The notes under the pieces were generated by a model. That model searched no databases, was not told the DNA's origin, and worked only from the letters and a program-made list of their open reading frames with translations. Shown piece by piece: positions 46,085 to 55,282 of a stretch of DNA of 64,000 bases. The DNA comes from Paraglaciecola arctica (GTDB lineage Bacteria > Pseudomonadota > Gammaproteobacteria > Enterobacterales > Alteromonadaceae): contig NZ_JAHKQO010000036.1 in NCBI RefSeq assembly GCF_018861065.1, positions 583,865-647,864 of the forward strand, written 5' to 3'. Each line of letters starts with the position of its first letter. Within the stretch, counting starts at the first letter, position 1. The position numbers and the translations under genes are program-made.

Positions 46085-48241
46085 GTGGATGCTTCTCTAC
46101 TTGCAGCCTTAGGTTTTCTAGACTGCATTGTTTTTCAGCGGTTATCGCCCAATGAGTTTGAAGTATTGTATAAAGCGGGAAATTGGCTAGATGAATTACT
46201 ACCAGAAACTGTTGGCAGCAAAATATTTAGTTTTGAGCATAACTCAGCTTATCTCGAAGACTTTTTAATTGACGCTGAAAACCTGTGGCTGGTAAATAAA
46301 AATGGACGAATTGACTCTGGAATGTGGTCCGAGCAATTGTCTAACCAAGTAATTCGTCTGGAAGCGTCGGCCGTAGTCGCTGACAAAAAGAATTATTTAA
46401 TCGTTAACAAGTTAAACGCTAAATATAAACAAAAACAAGAAACCCTTCAAATTGCCAGAGAATCGCTACTAACGGCTGACAAAATTTCTGCTCAACATGA
46501 TTACCTTCACTCTAGATTAGAAGAGTTGCTTAGCGAAACTGAGCGAGCCTTTCCCGCAAACCAGCCTGTGACACAAGCGTTAGCACAAACGGATTTAGGA
46601 GTGGCAATTTTTGATACCGATTTACTTCTATTAAATAGTAATCCAGCGTTACGCTCTATATTTGATGATACGAATATTAAAACGAATCTTCCTGCAGATA
46701 AATTGTTGTTGGAGCTATTTAGAAATCAGTACCCCGAATGTGAACGCATTTTCTCTACCGCAAGTTCTTGGATCGGCGAGATTTTTTGGTTAAACCCTCC
46801 ATTACAAGGCAAATGGCTGAAATTATCAATTCAACCTATTAAGAACGACGCTCAAGAAGTACAGAATTGGTTGTTCAGTGCAAGTGATGTAACACAAGTC
46901 AAATACTTGCTCAAACGAAACGAAAAGCTAACCCACTTCGATGCGCTGACGAATCTTCCAAATCGTCAGTATTTTTGGCAAAACCTTGAAAAAAAGATCC
47001 AGCAAAATCGTCCGTTCTATTTGCTATATCTTGATATTAAACAATTCAAACGCATCAACGAAATACATGGTCATTTAATTGGTGACGAAGTGATAAGAGA
47101 ACTGTCGATTCGGCTCAATAACTTGGTAAATGCCGATGACATGATAGCCAAAATAGGTGGCACTGAGTTCGCAGTGATTCTAGAACTCAAACACTCCCAT
47201 GCTCAAATTTCTTCGATGGATCAGGATTATGCGGTCACATTTGCAGAAAAGTTGATTGGCACAAGTTGTTTACCTTTTTACCTCAGTTCAGGGCTTAAAT
47301 GTGAAGTAGGGTTAAATGTTGGCGTAGCAGCCTTTCCTAAAGACTCCAGTAGCGCTGAAGATCTGATGAAATATGCTGATTTAGCGGTTTATGCCGCTAA
47401 AAAGAAAAGTATCAGTAGCATCTCATTTTATTCCAAAGAGTTAGTCGATGCGTCTCGCAAGCGTATTGAAATGGAAGATGCTCTACGTAATGCGTTGCAA
47501 AACCAAGAGTTTGAATTATATTTACAACCAATATTGAACCTATCTAATGGTCAAATAATTAAAGCAGAAGCCTTGATTAGATGGCATCATCCTGATGGTC
47601 ATATGGTATCACCAGACGAGTTTATCCCATTGTCCGAACAAACAGGATTAATCATTCCTATCGGTAAATGGGTGATAAAAGAGGCGTGCGCAATACTGAA
47701 ACGGTTAACCTCTCAAGGTGAACCAATTAAACTTTCTATTAACTTGTCGCCTCGCCAAGTTGGCGATCGTCAATTGTTCGAATTTATTAGTGATACCCTA
47801 ATAGAATCTCAAGTCAATCCACAACAGTTAGAAATAGAGCTGACTGAAGGTGTGTTAATAGACAACTACGATAGAGTACATTTTTTACTCGCTGAAGTGC
47901 GCAAGTTAGGGATCAGTATTTCAATTGATGACTTTGGTACGGGTTATAGTTCACTCGCATATTTACAAAAGTTACCCATAGACCAATTAAAAATAGACAG
48001 ATCATTTGTTAATGAAATCAATGAAAATAGCCAAGATAGTGATGGCGCTATTATACTAGCGGTGATCGCCATGGCCCACAATTTGAAATTAGAAGTCATT
48101 GCCGAAGGTGTTGAAACCGAATTACAAAGAGATTTTCTGAAACAACATAACTGTAATATTGCCCAAGGTTACTTGTTTAGCCGACCACTTCCCTATGACG
48201 AATTTTGTGAATTGCTTGCTGCTCAAAAAGCTAAAAAATAA
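46085..48241 (+). CDS. PAS-GGDEF-EAL protein of the GTPase operon
   Basis: A 718-residue protein. An N-terminal 100-residue domain I do not recognise (LDCIVFQRLSPNEFEVLYKAG) comes first, followed by a coiled coil (about 115-155), a PAS-like domain (about 170-270), GGDEF (about 285-440) and EAL (about 460-712). The GGDEF signature is degenerate, GGTEF, so diguanylate cyclase activity is doubtful. The EAL side is intact: EALIRW, NLSPRQ, ELTEGVL, DDFGTGYSS, LKIDRSF and AEGVET. A c-di-GMP phosphodiesterase is likely. The start is GTG at 46085, 9 bases after the GTPase. The N-terminal domain is the likely input from GTPase or OmpA protein. Confidence 0.85.
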   Translation: MDASLLAALGFLDCIVFQRLSPNEFEVLYKAGNWLDELLPETVGSKIFSFEHNSAYLEDFLIDAENLWLVNKNGRIDSGMWSEQLSNQVIRLEASAVVADKKNYLIVNKLNAKYKQKQETLQIARESLLTADKISAQHDYLHSRLEELLSETERAFPANQPVTQALAQTDLGVAIFDTDLLLLNSNPALRSIFDDTNIKTNLPADKLLLELFRNQYPECERIFSTASSWIGEIFWLNPPLQGKWLKLSIQPIKNDAQEVQNWLFSASDVTQVKYLLKRNEKLTHFDALTNLPNRQYFWQNLEKKIQQNRPFYLLYLDIKQFKRINEIHGHLIGDEVIRELSIRLNNLVNADDMIAKIGGTEFAVILELKHSHAQISSMDQDYAVTFAEKLIGTSCLPFYLSSGLKCEVGLNVGVAAFPKDSSSAEDLMKYADLAVYAAKKKSISSISFYSKELVDASRKRIEMEDALRNALQNQEFELYLQPILNLSNGQIIKAEALIRWHHPDGHMVSPDEFIPLSEQTGLIIPIGKWVIKEACAILKRLTSQGEPIKLSINLSPRQVGDRQLFEFISDTLIESQVNPQQLEIELTEGVLIDNYDRVHFLLAEVRKLGISISIDDFGTGYSSLAYLQKLPIDQLKIDRSFVNEINENSQDSDGAIILAVIAMAHNLKLEVIAEGVETELQRDFLKQHNCNIAQGYLFSRPLPYDEFCELLAAQKAKK

Positions 48242-48248
48242 ATTGCCC

Positions 48249-49064
48249 CTAGGAACCTTTACGATCCTGCATCGCGATAATCTGCCCCTGTAATTTTGAT
48301 ATTTGTTCAGAAATATCTTTAAGGCTTGGTTCGCCAGTTTGTTCGACAGCTTCAGCTCGTGCATTGGCATTTTCTTGCTCCATGACGTTTACCACGATCC
48401 CAATCACCATATTTAAAAATGCAAAAGCAGTAAAGAAAATAAAGGTTAAATAAAACAGCCAACTCGATGGATAAACTTCCATTGTTTCGTACATAACATC
48501 TGTCCAATCTTCAAACGTCATGACTCTAAACAAAGTTAACAGTGATATTGTGATATCTCCCCATAAAACCGGATTGATAGCTTCGAATAATGTACTCCCA
48601 ACTGCTGCGTATATGTAAAAAATGATGAACATCAGCAACATTACATAACCGAGTTGTGGTAACGCTTTAATTAATGAAACTAATAAAATTCTAAGCTCAG
48701 GGATAATTGAGATCATCCTGAGTACTCTAAAGACACGGACTAACCTTGCCACCAGCGCTAACTCTGTATCATCAGCCGGGATCAAACTAATAATAACTAT
48801 CAAGGTGTCGAATAAATTCCAGAAACTTTTAAAGAAGTCTCGTTTGCGATGTTCAGCAATAAATCGAATGCTAATTTCAGTAAGAAAAAAAGCACTGATA
48901 AACCAGTCCATAAATTTCGCTATTGTGTACACGTTTTCTGACATGTCATAGGTTTTTGCGCCTACCAATAGCGCTGAAAAAATAATGACTGTGACAACAA
49001 ACATTTCGAATAATTTATTGGAGCGAATTTGAATGAATTTGGCTTTTAGTGTCGAAGCTTGCAT
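48249..49064 (-). CDS. Voltage-gated cation channel, BacNav type with acidic filter
   Basis: A 271-residue single-repeat voltage-gated channel, the length of bacterial NaV proteins. S1-S4 lie at about 18-135; S4 reads VARLVRVFRVLRMI with arginines every third residue. S5, the pore helix and S6 follow at about 145-240, and the C-terminus forms a coiled coil (LKDISEQISKLQGQ). The filter is TFEDWTD at residues 183-189. In NavAb the same place is TLESWSM; acids at the second and last positions are known to give calcium selectivity in engineered CavAb. So this may be a native calcium or divalent channel. It converges with the GGDEF-EAL gene, 7 bases apart. Confidence 0.85.
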   Translation of the reverse strand: MQASTLKAKFIQIRSNKLFEMFVVTVIIFSALLVGAKTYDMSENVYTIAKFMDWFISAFFLTEISIRFIAEHRKRDFFKSFWNLFDTLIVIISLIPADDTELALVARLVRVFRVLRMISIIPELRILLVSLIKALPQLGYVMLLMFIIFYIYAAVGSTLFEAINPVLWGDITISLLTLFRVMTFEDWTDVMYETMEVYPSSWLFYLTFIFFTAFAFLNMVIGIVVNVMEQENANARAEAVEQTGEPSLKDISEQISKLQGQIIAMQDRKGS

Positions 49065-49193
49065 GCTAGAAAGTAGATCTCAGAAAAATAAAAAATCGGC
49101 GATAGGGTATTCAATTAGGTTTGGCTGTCAATCAATTATTCAAAACCATAATGAAATTTGATTAAGTAATAGACTTGTCATTGTAGAGCTAAA

Positions 49194-49217
49194 AGAGGAC
49201 GGCAAACACCACCCTCT
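49194..49217 (-). terminator. Rho-independent terminator after tolC
   Basis: A 9-bp stem with two G-T wobbles (minus-strand arms AGAGGGTGG and CCGTCCTCT) and a 6-base loop, followed on the minus strand by TTTTAG. It lies 10 bases after the tolC stop. Confidence 0.55.
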
Positions 49218-49226
49218 ATTAGATTT

Positions 49227-50582
49227 TTAGTCCGCTTTTGAAACGACTAGACCACGATTGATGTCGATCAAATCTTGCTCTGATAAATTACCCGATGCAC
49301 GTTTAAGATCCAAAATTGCGCTAATAAAATCGTAACGAGCACTGGCTAAATTACGTCTAGCATCAAATAGGTTTCTAGTGCTATTAAGTACGTCGACTAT
49401 AGTTCTGGTACCTACATCAAAGCCAGCTTCTGTAGCTTTTAAGGCGCTATCTGCAGACACAACAGCTTGTTGTAAAGCTCGTATAGTTGATGTCGCCGCA
49501 ATAACGTCATTATATGCAGAACGCACTGAACGCACTGTTGAACGATGCGTTAACTCTAAATCTTCGCTTGCAGCAACAAAACGATATCTAGCTTGTGCCG
49601 TCTGAGCAGAAACTGAGCCACCAGAATAAATTGGAACACTTAAAGTTAAACTGATTGAGTTACTGTCTCTAGCAGGAAAATCACCGTTGCCGTTTATCTC
49701 GGTATCGTCTCTGCCATAGCTGCCACTCAAAGATAGAGTCGGATAGTGCCCTGCTTTTGCGGATGATATGTCGTCTTTGGCGATTTCTTTAGAAAAATTT
49801 CTGACCATTAAATCAAGGTTTTTTTCTTCAGCTATTTTCAACCAATTCTCGACACCTTCTGGCGAAGGGCGCGATGCACTAAAATTCTCTGTATTTAAAA
49901 CAGCTAATTTATCATGATATTTTCCAGTAATTTCACGCAACTCTTCTAAACGTAACTCTACAACATTTTCTGCTATGATTTCTTGAGCAACAGTATTATC
50001 GAAGTTGGCTTGTGCTTCATGCACGTCAGTAATAGCAGTTAAGCCAACGTTGAAACGTTGTTTGGTTTGTTCTAGTTGACGCTCGATGGCGCGTTTCTCT
50101 GCTTGTACAAAAATCAAACTGTCTTTAGCGCGCAGTATAGCGAGGTAAGCGTCAGTGGTTCTTACGATCAAGTCCTGTTTAGATAATGCGTAACTAGTAT
50201 CGCTTTGATGCGCCACTTTCTCGGCACGGGATAAAGCCACCCAGTTTTGTCTGTCGTAAATTGACAAACTCAGACTCAAATCTAACCCTAGGTTTTTTGA
50301 ATCGCTCTCAATGATGCCTACAAATGGCTGTCCATTGGCATCGGTGTCAAAGTTAAATGATTCTGAGGTACTATCGGAATAACTAAGGGAGCCCGACACT
50401 GAAGGTAATAAGTTCGCTCTGCTAATTGATATCCCTTCAAACGCAGCATCTCTGTCAGCTTTAGCACGGTTGATGGTTGGGTCTTTCTCAACAGCCATTT
50501 GATAAACTTGGTAGAGATCATCTGCTAATACAGATGTTGAAATCCCCATGCTGATCAATAACGACAAAAATGTTTTTTTCAT
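49227..50582 (-). CDS. tolC: Outer membrane channel protein TolC
   Basis: A 451-residue outer membrane efflux protein. A signal peptide (MKKTFLSLLISMGISTSVLA) precedes the mature start DDLYQVYQMAVEKDPTI. The two halves each have the alpha-helical barrel repeat, and QTKQRFNVGLTAITDVHEAQ and LKATEAGFDVGTRTIVDVLN are the equivalent turn motifs. It would pair with RND and other export pumps, including the two-gene RND set at 25645-29936. It diverges from nudF with 243 bases between them, as tolC does from nudF in E. coli. Confidence 0.95.
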   Translation of the reverse strand: MKKTFLSLLISMGISTSVLADDLYQVYQMAVEKDPTINRAKADRDAAFEGISISRANLLPSVSGSLSYSDSTSESFNFDTDANGQPFVGIIESDSKNLGLDLSLSLSIYDRQNWVALSRAEKVAHQSDTSYALSKQDLIVRTTDAYLAILRAKDSLIFVQAEKRAIERQLEQTKQRFNVGLTAITDVHEAQANFDNTVAQEIIAENVVELRLEELREITGKYHDKLAVLNTENFSASRPSPEGVENWLKIAEEKNLDLMVRNFSKEIAKDDISSAKAGHYPTLSLSGSYGRDDTEINGNGDFPARDSNSISLTLSVPIYSGGSVSAQTAQARYRFVAASEDLELTHRSTVRSVRSAYNDVIAATSTIRALQQAVVSADSALKATEAGFDVGTRTIVDVLNSTRNLFDARRNLASARYDFISAILDLKRASGNLSEQDLIDINRGLVVSKAD

Positions 50583-50825
50583 TGGTAGTCCTATGTGGTT
50601 CCTAATCTGGTTCTAATTTTGTATGCCACTAGGCTACGTCTAGTCGAATACTTTTTGTATGATGGTAAAGTCTAAGCAAAACAAGCGTTAAGTAACAATG
50701 CTTTGTGGTAACACCAAGGTCTCAAGTGTAACAGAATATTATACATTAATTGAGCCTAGGCATACCAACATATGAAACTTCGTTATGTTAATCTTACCTC
50801 TTATAATACTGACACAAATTAAATA

Positions 50826-51479
50826 TTGAGCAGCGGTGAAAAATTGAAACGAGGTCAACACACTATCCAACAGTTTTCAGGTAGCGATGTACAAATTTTA
50901 AGTAAGGAAACCTTATATCAAGGTTTTTTTAAAATGGTTAAGTACGCATTTAAACATAAATTGTTTGCTGGCGGCTGGAGTGATGTAGTTCAACGTGAAA
51001 TTTTTGAACGAGGTCATGCTATTGCGGTATTACCCTACGATCCAGTGTTGGACGAATTTGTAATGATTGAGCAAGTTCGAATTGGTGCGCTACCAACATC
51101 CTCTTCACCTTGGTTAATTGAGGTAGTGGCTGGAATTATAGATGAAGGTGAAACACCTGAAGCGGTTTGTCGCCGAGAGGCTAAAGAAGAAGCAGGTTTG
51201 GATATTCAAAAGTTACACAAAGCCCTAAGTTATCTATCTAGCCCAGGAGGTACAACGGAACGTCTACATATTTATGTCGGTTTGATAGATGCCAGCGATG
51301 CCAAAGGGGTGCACGGTTTGGATTATGAAAGTGAGGATATTTTAGTTCACCGAGTGCCTTGCTCTATTGCCCTCGATTGGATTAACCAAGGCAAAATTGA
51401 TAACGCTGCCACCCTGATTGCACTACAATGGTTTGCTATGAATAAACAACTCGTTTTGGAGAGTTGGTCACATGACTAG
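50826..51479 (+). CDS. nudF: ADP-ribose pyrophosphatase (Nudix)
   Basis: A 217-residue Nudix hydrolase that splits ADP-ribose into AMP and ribose-5-phosphate. The Nudix box GIIDEGETPEAVCRREAKEEAG has all the expected Glu residues, and an N-terminal strand with FERGHAIAVLPYD is typical of NudF. The start is TTG 50826; a TTG six codons later is also possible. Order tolC, nudF, yqiB, cpdA, yqiA, parE is as in E. coli. Confidence 0.93.
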   Translation: MSSGEKLKRGQHTIQQFSGSDVQILSKETLYQGFFKMVKYAFKHKLFAGGWSDVVQREIFERGHAIAVLPYDPVLDEFVMIEQVRIGALPTSSSPWLIEVVAGIIDEGETPEAVCRREAKEEAGLDIQKLHKALSYLSSPGGTTERLHIYVGLIDASDAKGVHGLDYESEDILVHRVPCSIALDWINQGKIDNAATLIALQWFAMNKQLVLESWSHD

Positions 51480-51915
51480 AGAGATAGGTCGTAAATATGT
51501 GCCTAAGGTCGCCAACATGCACAAGGTGTGTGAGGTTAACTACGGGCGTTTATTGAGACTGCTTCCTGATTGCGATACACAAGATTTACAATATCAATTC
51601 GAAGTCAATGCTAGTTTACTCTATACCATCAAAATAATTGAATGTAGTCGTTATACAAGTACCTTAGAAATGTCACAAAAAAGCCACATGGGGTACGACT
51701 TTTTGCGTCCAGTGGTGCAAGTAAGATTGTATCATGATGCAAAAATGGCTGAGGTCATCAGTGCGCAAAATATTGGCTCATTGCAACCTAGCTACCAATA
51801 TCCAAATATGAAAATGTACCAAAAAAACGAAAAAGAAATGGTGAATATATTTTTAGCTGAATGGTTGCAATTTTGTTTGACTCAAAGCAATCAGCTATAT
51901 TCCTCCGAAGCCTAA
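51472..51915 (+). CDS. yqiB: DUF1249 family protein YqiB
   Basis: A 147-residue protein of the DUF1249/YqiB family, about the E. coli length. It starts KYVPKVANMHKVCEVNYGRL, then YDFLRPVVQVRLYHDAKMAEV, then the C-terminal KMYQKNEKEMVNIFLAEWL pattern. Function unknown. It overlaps nudF by 8 bases and ends 13 bases before cpdA, so it is part of the same operon. Confidence 0.9.
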   Translation: MTREIGRKYVPKVANMHKVCEVNYGRLLRLLPDCDTQDLQYQFEVNASLLYTIKIIECSRYTSTLEMSQKSHMGYDFLRPVVQVRLYHDAKMAEVISAQNIGSLQPSYQYPNMKMYQKNEKEMVNIFLAEWLQFCLTQSNQLYSSEA

Positions 51916-51928
51916 TTTATTGTATTAG

Positions 51929-52675
51929 ATGAAAATCATACAAATTTCAGATTGCCATTTATTTGCGGAGATCACTAAGGTCGGGTACAACAATATCAAC
52001 CCTTTTCACAGCCTAAAAAAACTGTTGGCGAATGTTAAAATACATCAACCAGAAGTGGTATTAGTTACAGGGGATATTAGCGGGGACGGCACTGCACAAA
52101 GTTATCAGCACTTTTCTAACTTACTGCAACAAGCGGAAATAAACAGTCGGATAGCCGTCATTCCTGGCAATCACGATAATCAACAACAATTAAGCGCCAA
52201 TATAAATCCTGAATATTTATGGTTGCAGCATTCACAATTGGTTTTAGCTAAGCAGTGGCATATACATTTACTAAACACCCAAACAAGTCAATCTGTTGGA
52301 AAACTATCTATTGGTGACCTCAATGGTTTATCTGAATATATCAATCGGTATTCAAACGACTATCATTTATTAGCTGCCCACCACCACCCTATTCCATGCG
52401 GTGGATGGATGGATAAACATGAATGGACAAATAGACAGCAATTTAATGCCGTTGTTGCCAACAATCCGTCTATCAAAGGAGTGATATATGGGCATATTCA
52501 TACGGCGCTTGAAGAACAAGTAAAGCATTGTTTATATATGGCCTGCCCTTCAACTTGTTGGCAATTTGCTAACCAAAAATCTTTCGCTATTAGTCATTTA
52601 AAGCCAGGATTTAGAGTGATAAATCTTCTAGAAAATGGTCAAATAACAACATCTATTCATCGCATTGAAGAGTAA
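51929..52675 (+). CDS. cpdA: 3',5'-cyclic-AMP phosphodiesterase
   Basis: A 248-residue class III cAMP phosphodiesterase (calcineurin-like). Metal ligands are all visible: SDCHLF, TGDISGDG, PGNHDNQ, the AAHHHP cluster and GHIHT. By analogy with E. coli it would lower cAMP and so affect CRP control. Slightly shorter than the E. coli enzyme. It follows yqiB by 13 bases and precedes yqiA by 8. Confidence 0.93.
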   Translation: MKIIQISDCHLFAEITKVGYNNINPFHSLKKLLANVKIHQPEVVLVTGDISGDGTAQSYQHFSNLLQQAEINSRIAVIPGNHDNQQQLSANINPEYLWLQHSQLVLAKQWHIHLLNTQTSQSVGKLSIGDLNGLSEYINRYSNDYHLLAAHHHPIPCGGWMDKHEWTNRQQFNAVVANNPSIKGVIYGHIHTALEEQVKHCLYMACPSTCWQFANQKSFAISHLKPGFRVINLLENGQITTSIHRIEE

Positions 52676-52683
52676 CCACTAAC

Positions 52684-53262
52684 GTGCAATATGTTGTTAT
52701 TTATCTACATGGATTCCTTAGTTCTCCTGAGTCTCAAAAAGCAACTCAAACACGTGAGTTTGTAAGGGCTAACTATCCTGATTTAACCATGGAAATACCG
52801 CAGCTTTCTAATTATCCAAATGATGCACTCCGAGATATAGAAGTTTGTATCGCTAAACACAAAGGTAAAAAACTGCGTTTTATTGGGAGTTCTTTAGGTG
52901 GTTTTTTATCCACATTTATGGTCGAAAAATATTCTGGAAAGGCCGTGTTAATTAATCCTGCAGTACGCCCCTTTGACCTCCTGAAAGATTTTTTGGGAGA
53001 GCACGTAAATCCTTATACCCAACAACATTTCACACTACAGAATAAACATATTGATGAACTTCGTCGACTAGATACAACTCGATTAAAACCAACATCTGAC
53101 TATTGGGTACTATTACAAACAGCTGACGAGACTTTAGACTATCGCCAAGCAGAAACTAAATATCACAACTACAAATTGAGTATCGAGCAAGGTGGAGATC
53201 ACAGTTTTCAGGATTTTCAGCGATTCTTACCAGATATTTTTAGGTTTCTACTGCAAGACTAA
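52684..53262 (+). CDS. yqiA: YqiA family esterase
   Basis: A 192-residue alpha/beta hydrolase. YLHGFLSSPESQKA carries the oxyanion region, GSSLGGF near residue 66 gives the serine nucleophile, and GGDHSF near 175 gives the catalytic histidine, with Asp in ADETLDY. In E. coli YqiA hydrolyses palmitoyl-CoA and p-nitrophenyl esters. It starts at GTG 52684; the spacing to cpdA suggests coupling. parE follows. Confidence 0.92.
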   Translation: MQYVVIYLHGFLSSPESQKATQTREFVRANYPDLTMEIPQLSNYPNDALRDIEVCIAKHKGKKLRFIGSSLGGFLSTFMVEKYSGKAVLINPAVRPFDLLKDFLGEHVNPYTQQHFTLQNKHIDELRRLDTTRLKPTSDYWVLLQTADETLDYRQAETKYHNYKLSIEQGGDHSFQDFQRFLPDIFRFLLQD

Positions 53263-53338
53263 TTGAAGCTTGGTATAACTTGTTATGGGTAATCCCATAC
53301 ATCCACTAATCGAATAATAAGAGCGCTGATTAACCACT

Positions 53339-55228
53339 ATGTCAAATCAATACAACGCAGACGCCATTGAAGTACTAAACGGCCTTGAGCCAGTGCAACG
53401 CCGCCCAGGTATGTATACTGATACCACGCGCCCCAACCATTTAAGTCAAGAAGTTATTGATAATAGCGTCGATGAAGCACTTGGAGGTTTCGCCAGCTCA
53501 ATTCGAGTGATATTACACCCTGACCAATCTATTGAAGTCACGGATGACGGTCGTGGAATGCCCGTAGATATTCATCCTGAAGAAGGTATCTCAGGCGTAG
53601 AACTGATCATGACTAAACTGCACGCTGGCGGCAAGTTCTCAAATAAAAACTATCAGTTTTCTGGTGGTTTACACGGTGTCGGCATATCTGTGGTCAATGC
53701 CTTATCTAAACGAGTAGAAGTGACAATCCGTCGTGATGGCAATGTACACCAGATTGCCTTTGAAAATGGTGACAAAGTCCAAGAATTACAAATAGTTGAT
53801 ACTTGTGGCAAACGTAACACTGGCACTAAGGTACATTTTTGGCCAGATCCCAAATATTTCGATTCTGCTAAGTTTTCGGTATCTAAACTGTTACATGTTT
53901 TGCGAGCTAAGGCGGTATTATGTCCGGGGTTGCGAATTCGTTTTGATGATAAGAATAGCGGTGAAACCACTGAATGGTATTTCGAAGATGGTCTCAGGGA
54001 CTATTTGTATCAGTCAGTAAAAGAATTCGTCACCTTGCCTGAAGATGCCCCCTTTGTAGGCGCTATTTCAGGAAACACAGAGGCTGCAGATTGGGCTGTA
54101 ATGTGGTTGCCAGAAGGCGGTGAAATGGTCACCGAAAGTTACGTAAACCTTATTCCCACCGCTCAAGGTGGTACACACGTCAATGGTTTACGCCAAGGCT
54201 TATTAGAGTCGATGCGAGAATTTTGTGAATTTCGAAACTTGTTACCTCGAGGGGTGAAGCTTACCCCAGAGGATATCTGGGATCGTTGTAGTTATGTGTT
54301 ATCAACCAAAATGCAAGATCCTCAATTTGCTGGGCAAATAAAAGAACGTTTGTCATCTCGTCAGGCCGCTGCTTTTGTATCAGGGGTGGTAAAAGATGCC
54401 TTTAGCTTGTGGCTTAATCAACATACCGATGTGGCAGAGTTATTAGCTGAAATGTGTATCAACAATGCGCAATCCCGGCTACGTCAAAGTAAAAAGGTAG
54501 CGCGCAAAAAAATCACTCAAGGTCCAGCTTTACCCGGTAAATTAACTGATTGTTCAACTCAAGATTCAAGCCGTTCAGAATTATTTTTGGTTGAGGGTGA
54601 TTCTGCTGGGGGCTCAGCAAAACAAGCCAGAGACCGCGAATTTCAAGCGATTATGCCGCTTCGTGGTAAAATCCTAAACAGTTGGGAAGTTGATTCTTCT
54701 CAAGTATTAGCTTCCCAAGAAATTCATGATATCTCAGTAGCCTTAGGTATTGATCCAGACTCAGAGGATTTAAGTGGTCTACGTTATGACAAAATTTGCA
54801 TTTTAGCCGATGCCGATTCAGATGGTCTTCACATTGCGACTTTATTGTGCGCATTATTTGTTAAACATTTTAGAACCCTAGTCAACACCGGACATGTATA
54901 CGTCGCTATGCCTCCGTTGTTTAGAATAGATATAGGCAAAGAAGTTTATTATGCCTTAGACGAAGGTGAAAAAGATGGTATTTTGGACCGTATAGTTGCT
55001 GAGAAAAAACGGGGTAAAGTCAACGTACAACGGTTCAAAGGATTAGGTGAAATGAACCCGCTACAATTACGCGAAACCACCATGGATCCAAATACTCGCA
55101 GGTTAGTACAATTAATGGTTGAAGACGCAGAACAAATGTTAGAAACCATGGATATGTTACTCGCCAAAAAGCGTGCGCCGGATCGCAAAGAGTGGCTTGA
55201 ATCAAAAGGGAATATGGCAATCGTGTAG
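53339..55228 (+). CDS. parE: DNA topoisomerase IV subunit B
   Basis: A 629-residue ParE ATPase subunit of topoisomerase IV. The GHKL ATPase domain has QEVIDNSVDEALGG, DDGRGMPVD and GGLHGVGISVVNAL; the transducer Lys follows; the TOPRIM domain has EGDSAGGSAKQARDR and DADSDG. The C-terminus keeps the GEMNPLQLRETTM motif. It is 76 bases after yqiA, probably with its own promoter in addition to read-through. The parC partner is at 18713-21037. Confidence 0.97.
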   Translation: MSNQYNADAIEVLNGLEPVQRRPGMYTDTTRPNHLSQEVIDNSVDEALGGFASSIRVILHPDQSIEVTDDGRGMPVDIHPEEGISGVELIMTKLHAGGKFSNKNYQFSGGLHGVGISVVNALSKRVEVTIRRDGNVHQIAFENGDKVQELQIVDTCGKRNTGTKVHFWPDPKYFDSAKFSVSKLLHVLRAKAVLCPGLRIRFDDKNSGETTEWYFEDGLRDYLYQSVKEFVTLPEDAPFVGAISGNTEAADWAVMWLPEGGEMVTESYVNLIPTAQGGTHVNGLRQGLLESMREFCEFRNLLPRGVKLTPEDIWDRCSYVLSTKMQDPQFAGQIKERLSSRQAAAFVSGVVKDAFSLWLNQHTDVAELLAEMCINNAQSRLRQSKKVARKKITQGPALPGKLTDCSTQDSSRSELFLVEGDSAGGSAKQARDREFQAIMPLRGKILNSWEVDSSQVLASQEIHDISVALGIDPDSEDLSGLRYDKICILADADSDGLHIATLLCALFVKHFRTLVNTGHVYVAMPPLFRIDIGKEVYYALDEGEKDGILDRIVAEKKRGKVNVQRFKGLGEMNPLQLRETTMDPNTRRLVQLMVEDAEQMLETMDMLLAKKRAPDRKEWLESKGNMAIV

Positions 55229-55282
55229 TAATATTTTCTCAATTAGTACAGATTGTGTCACTAGGCTTAAAGGGTACCTATA

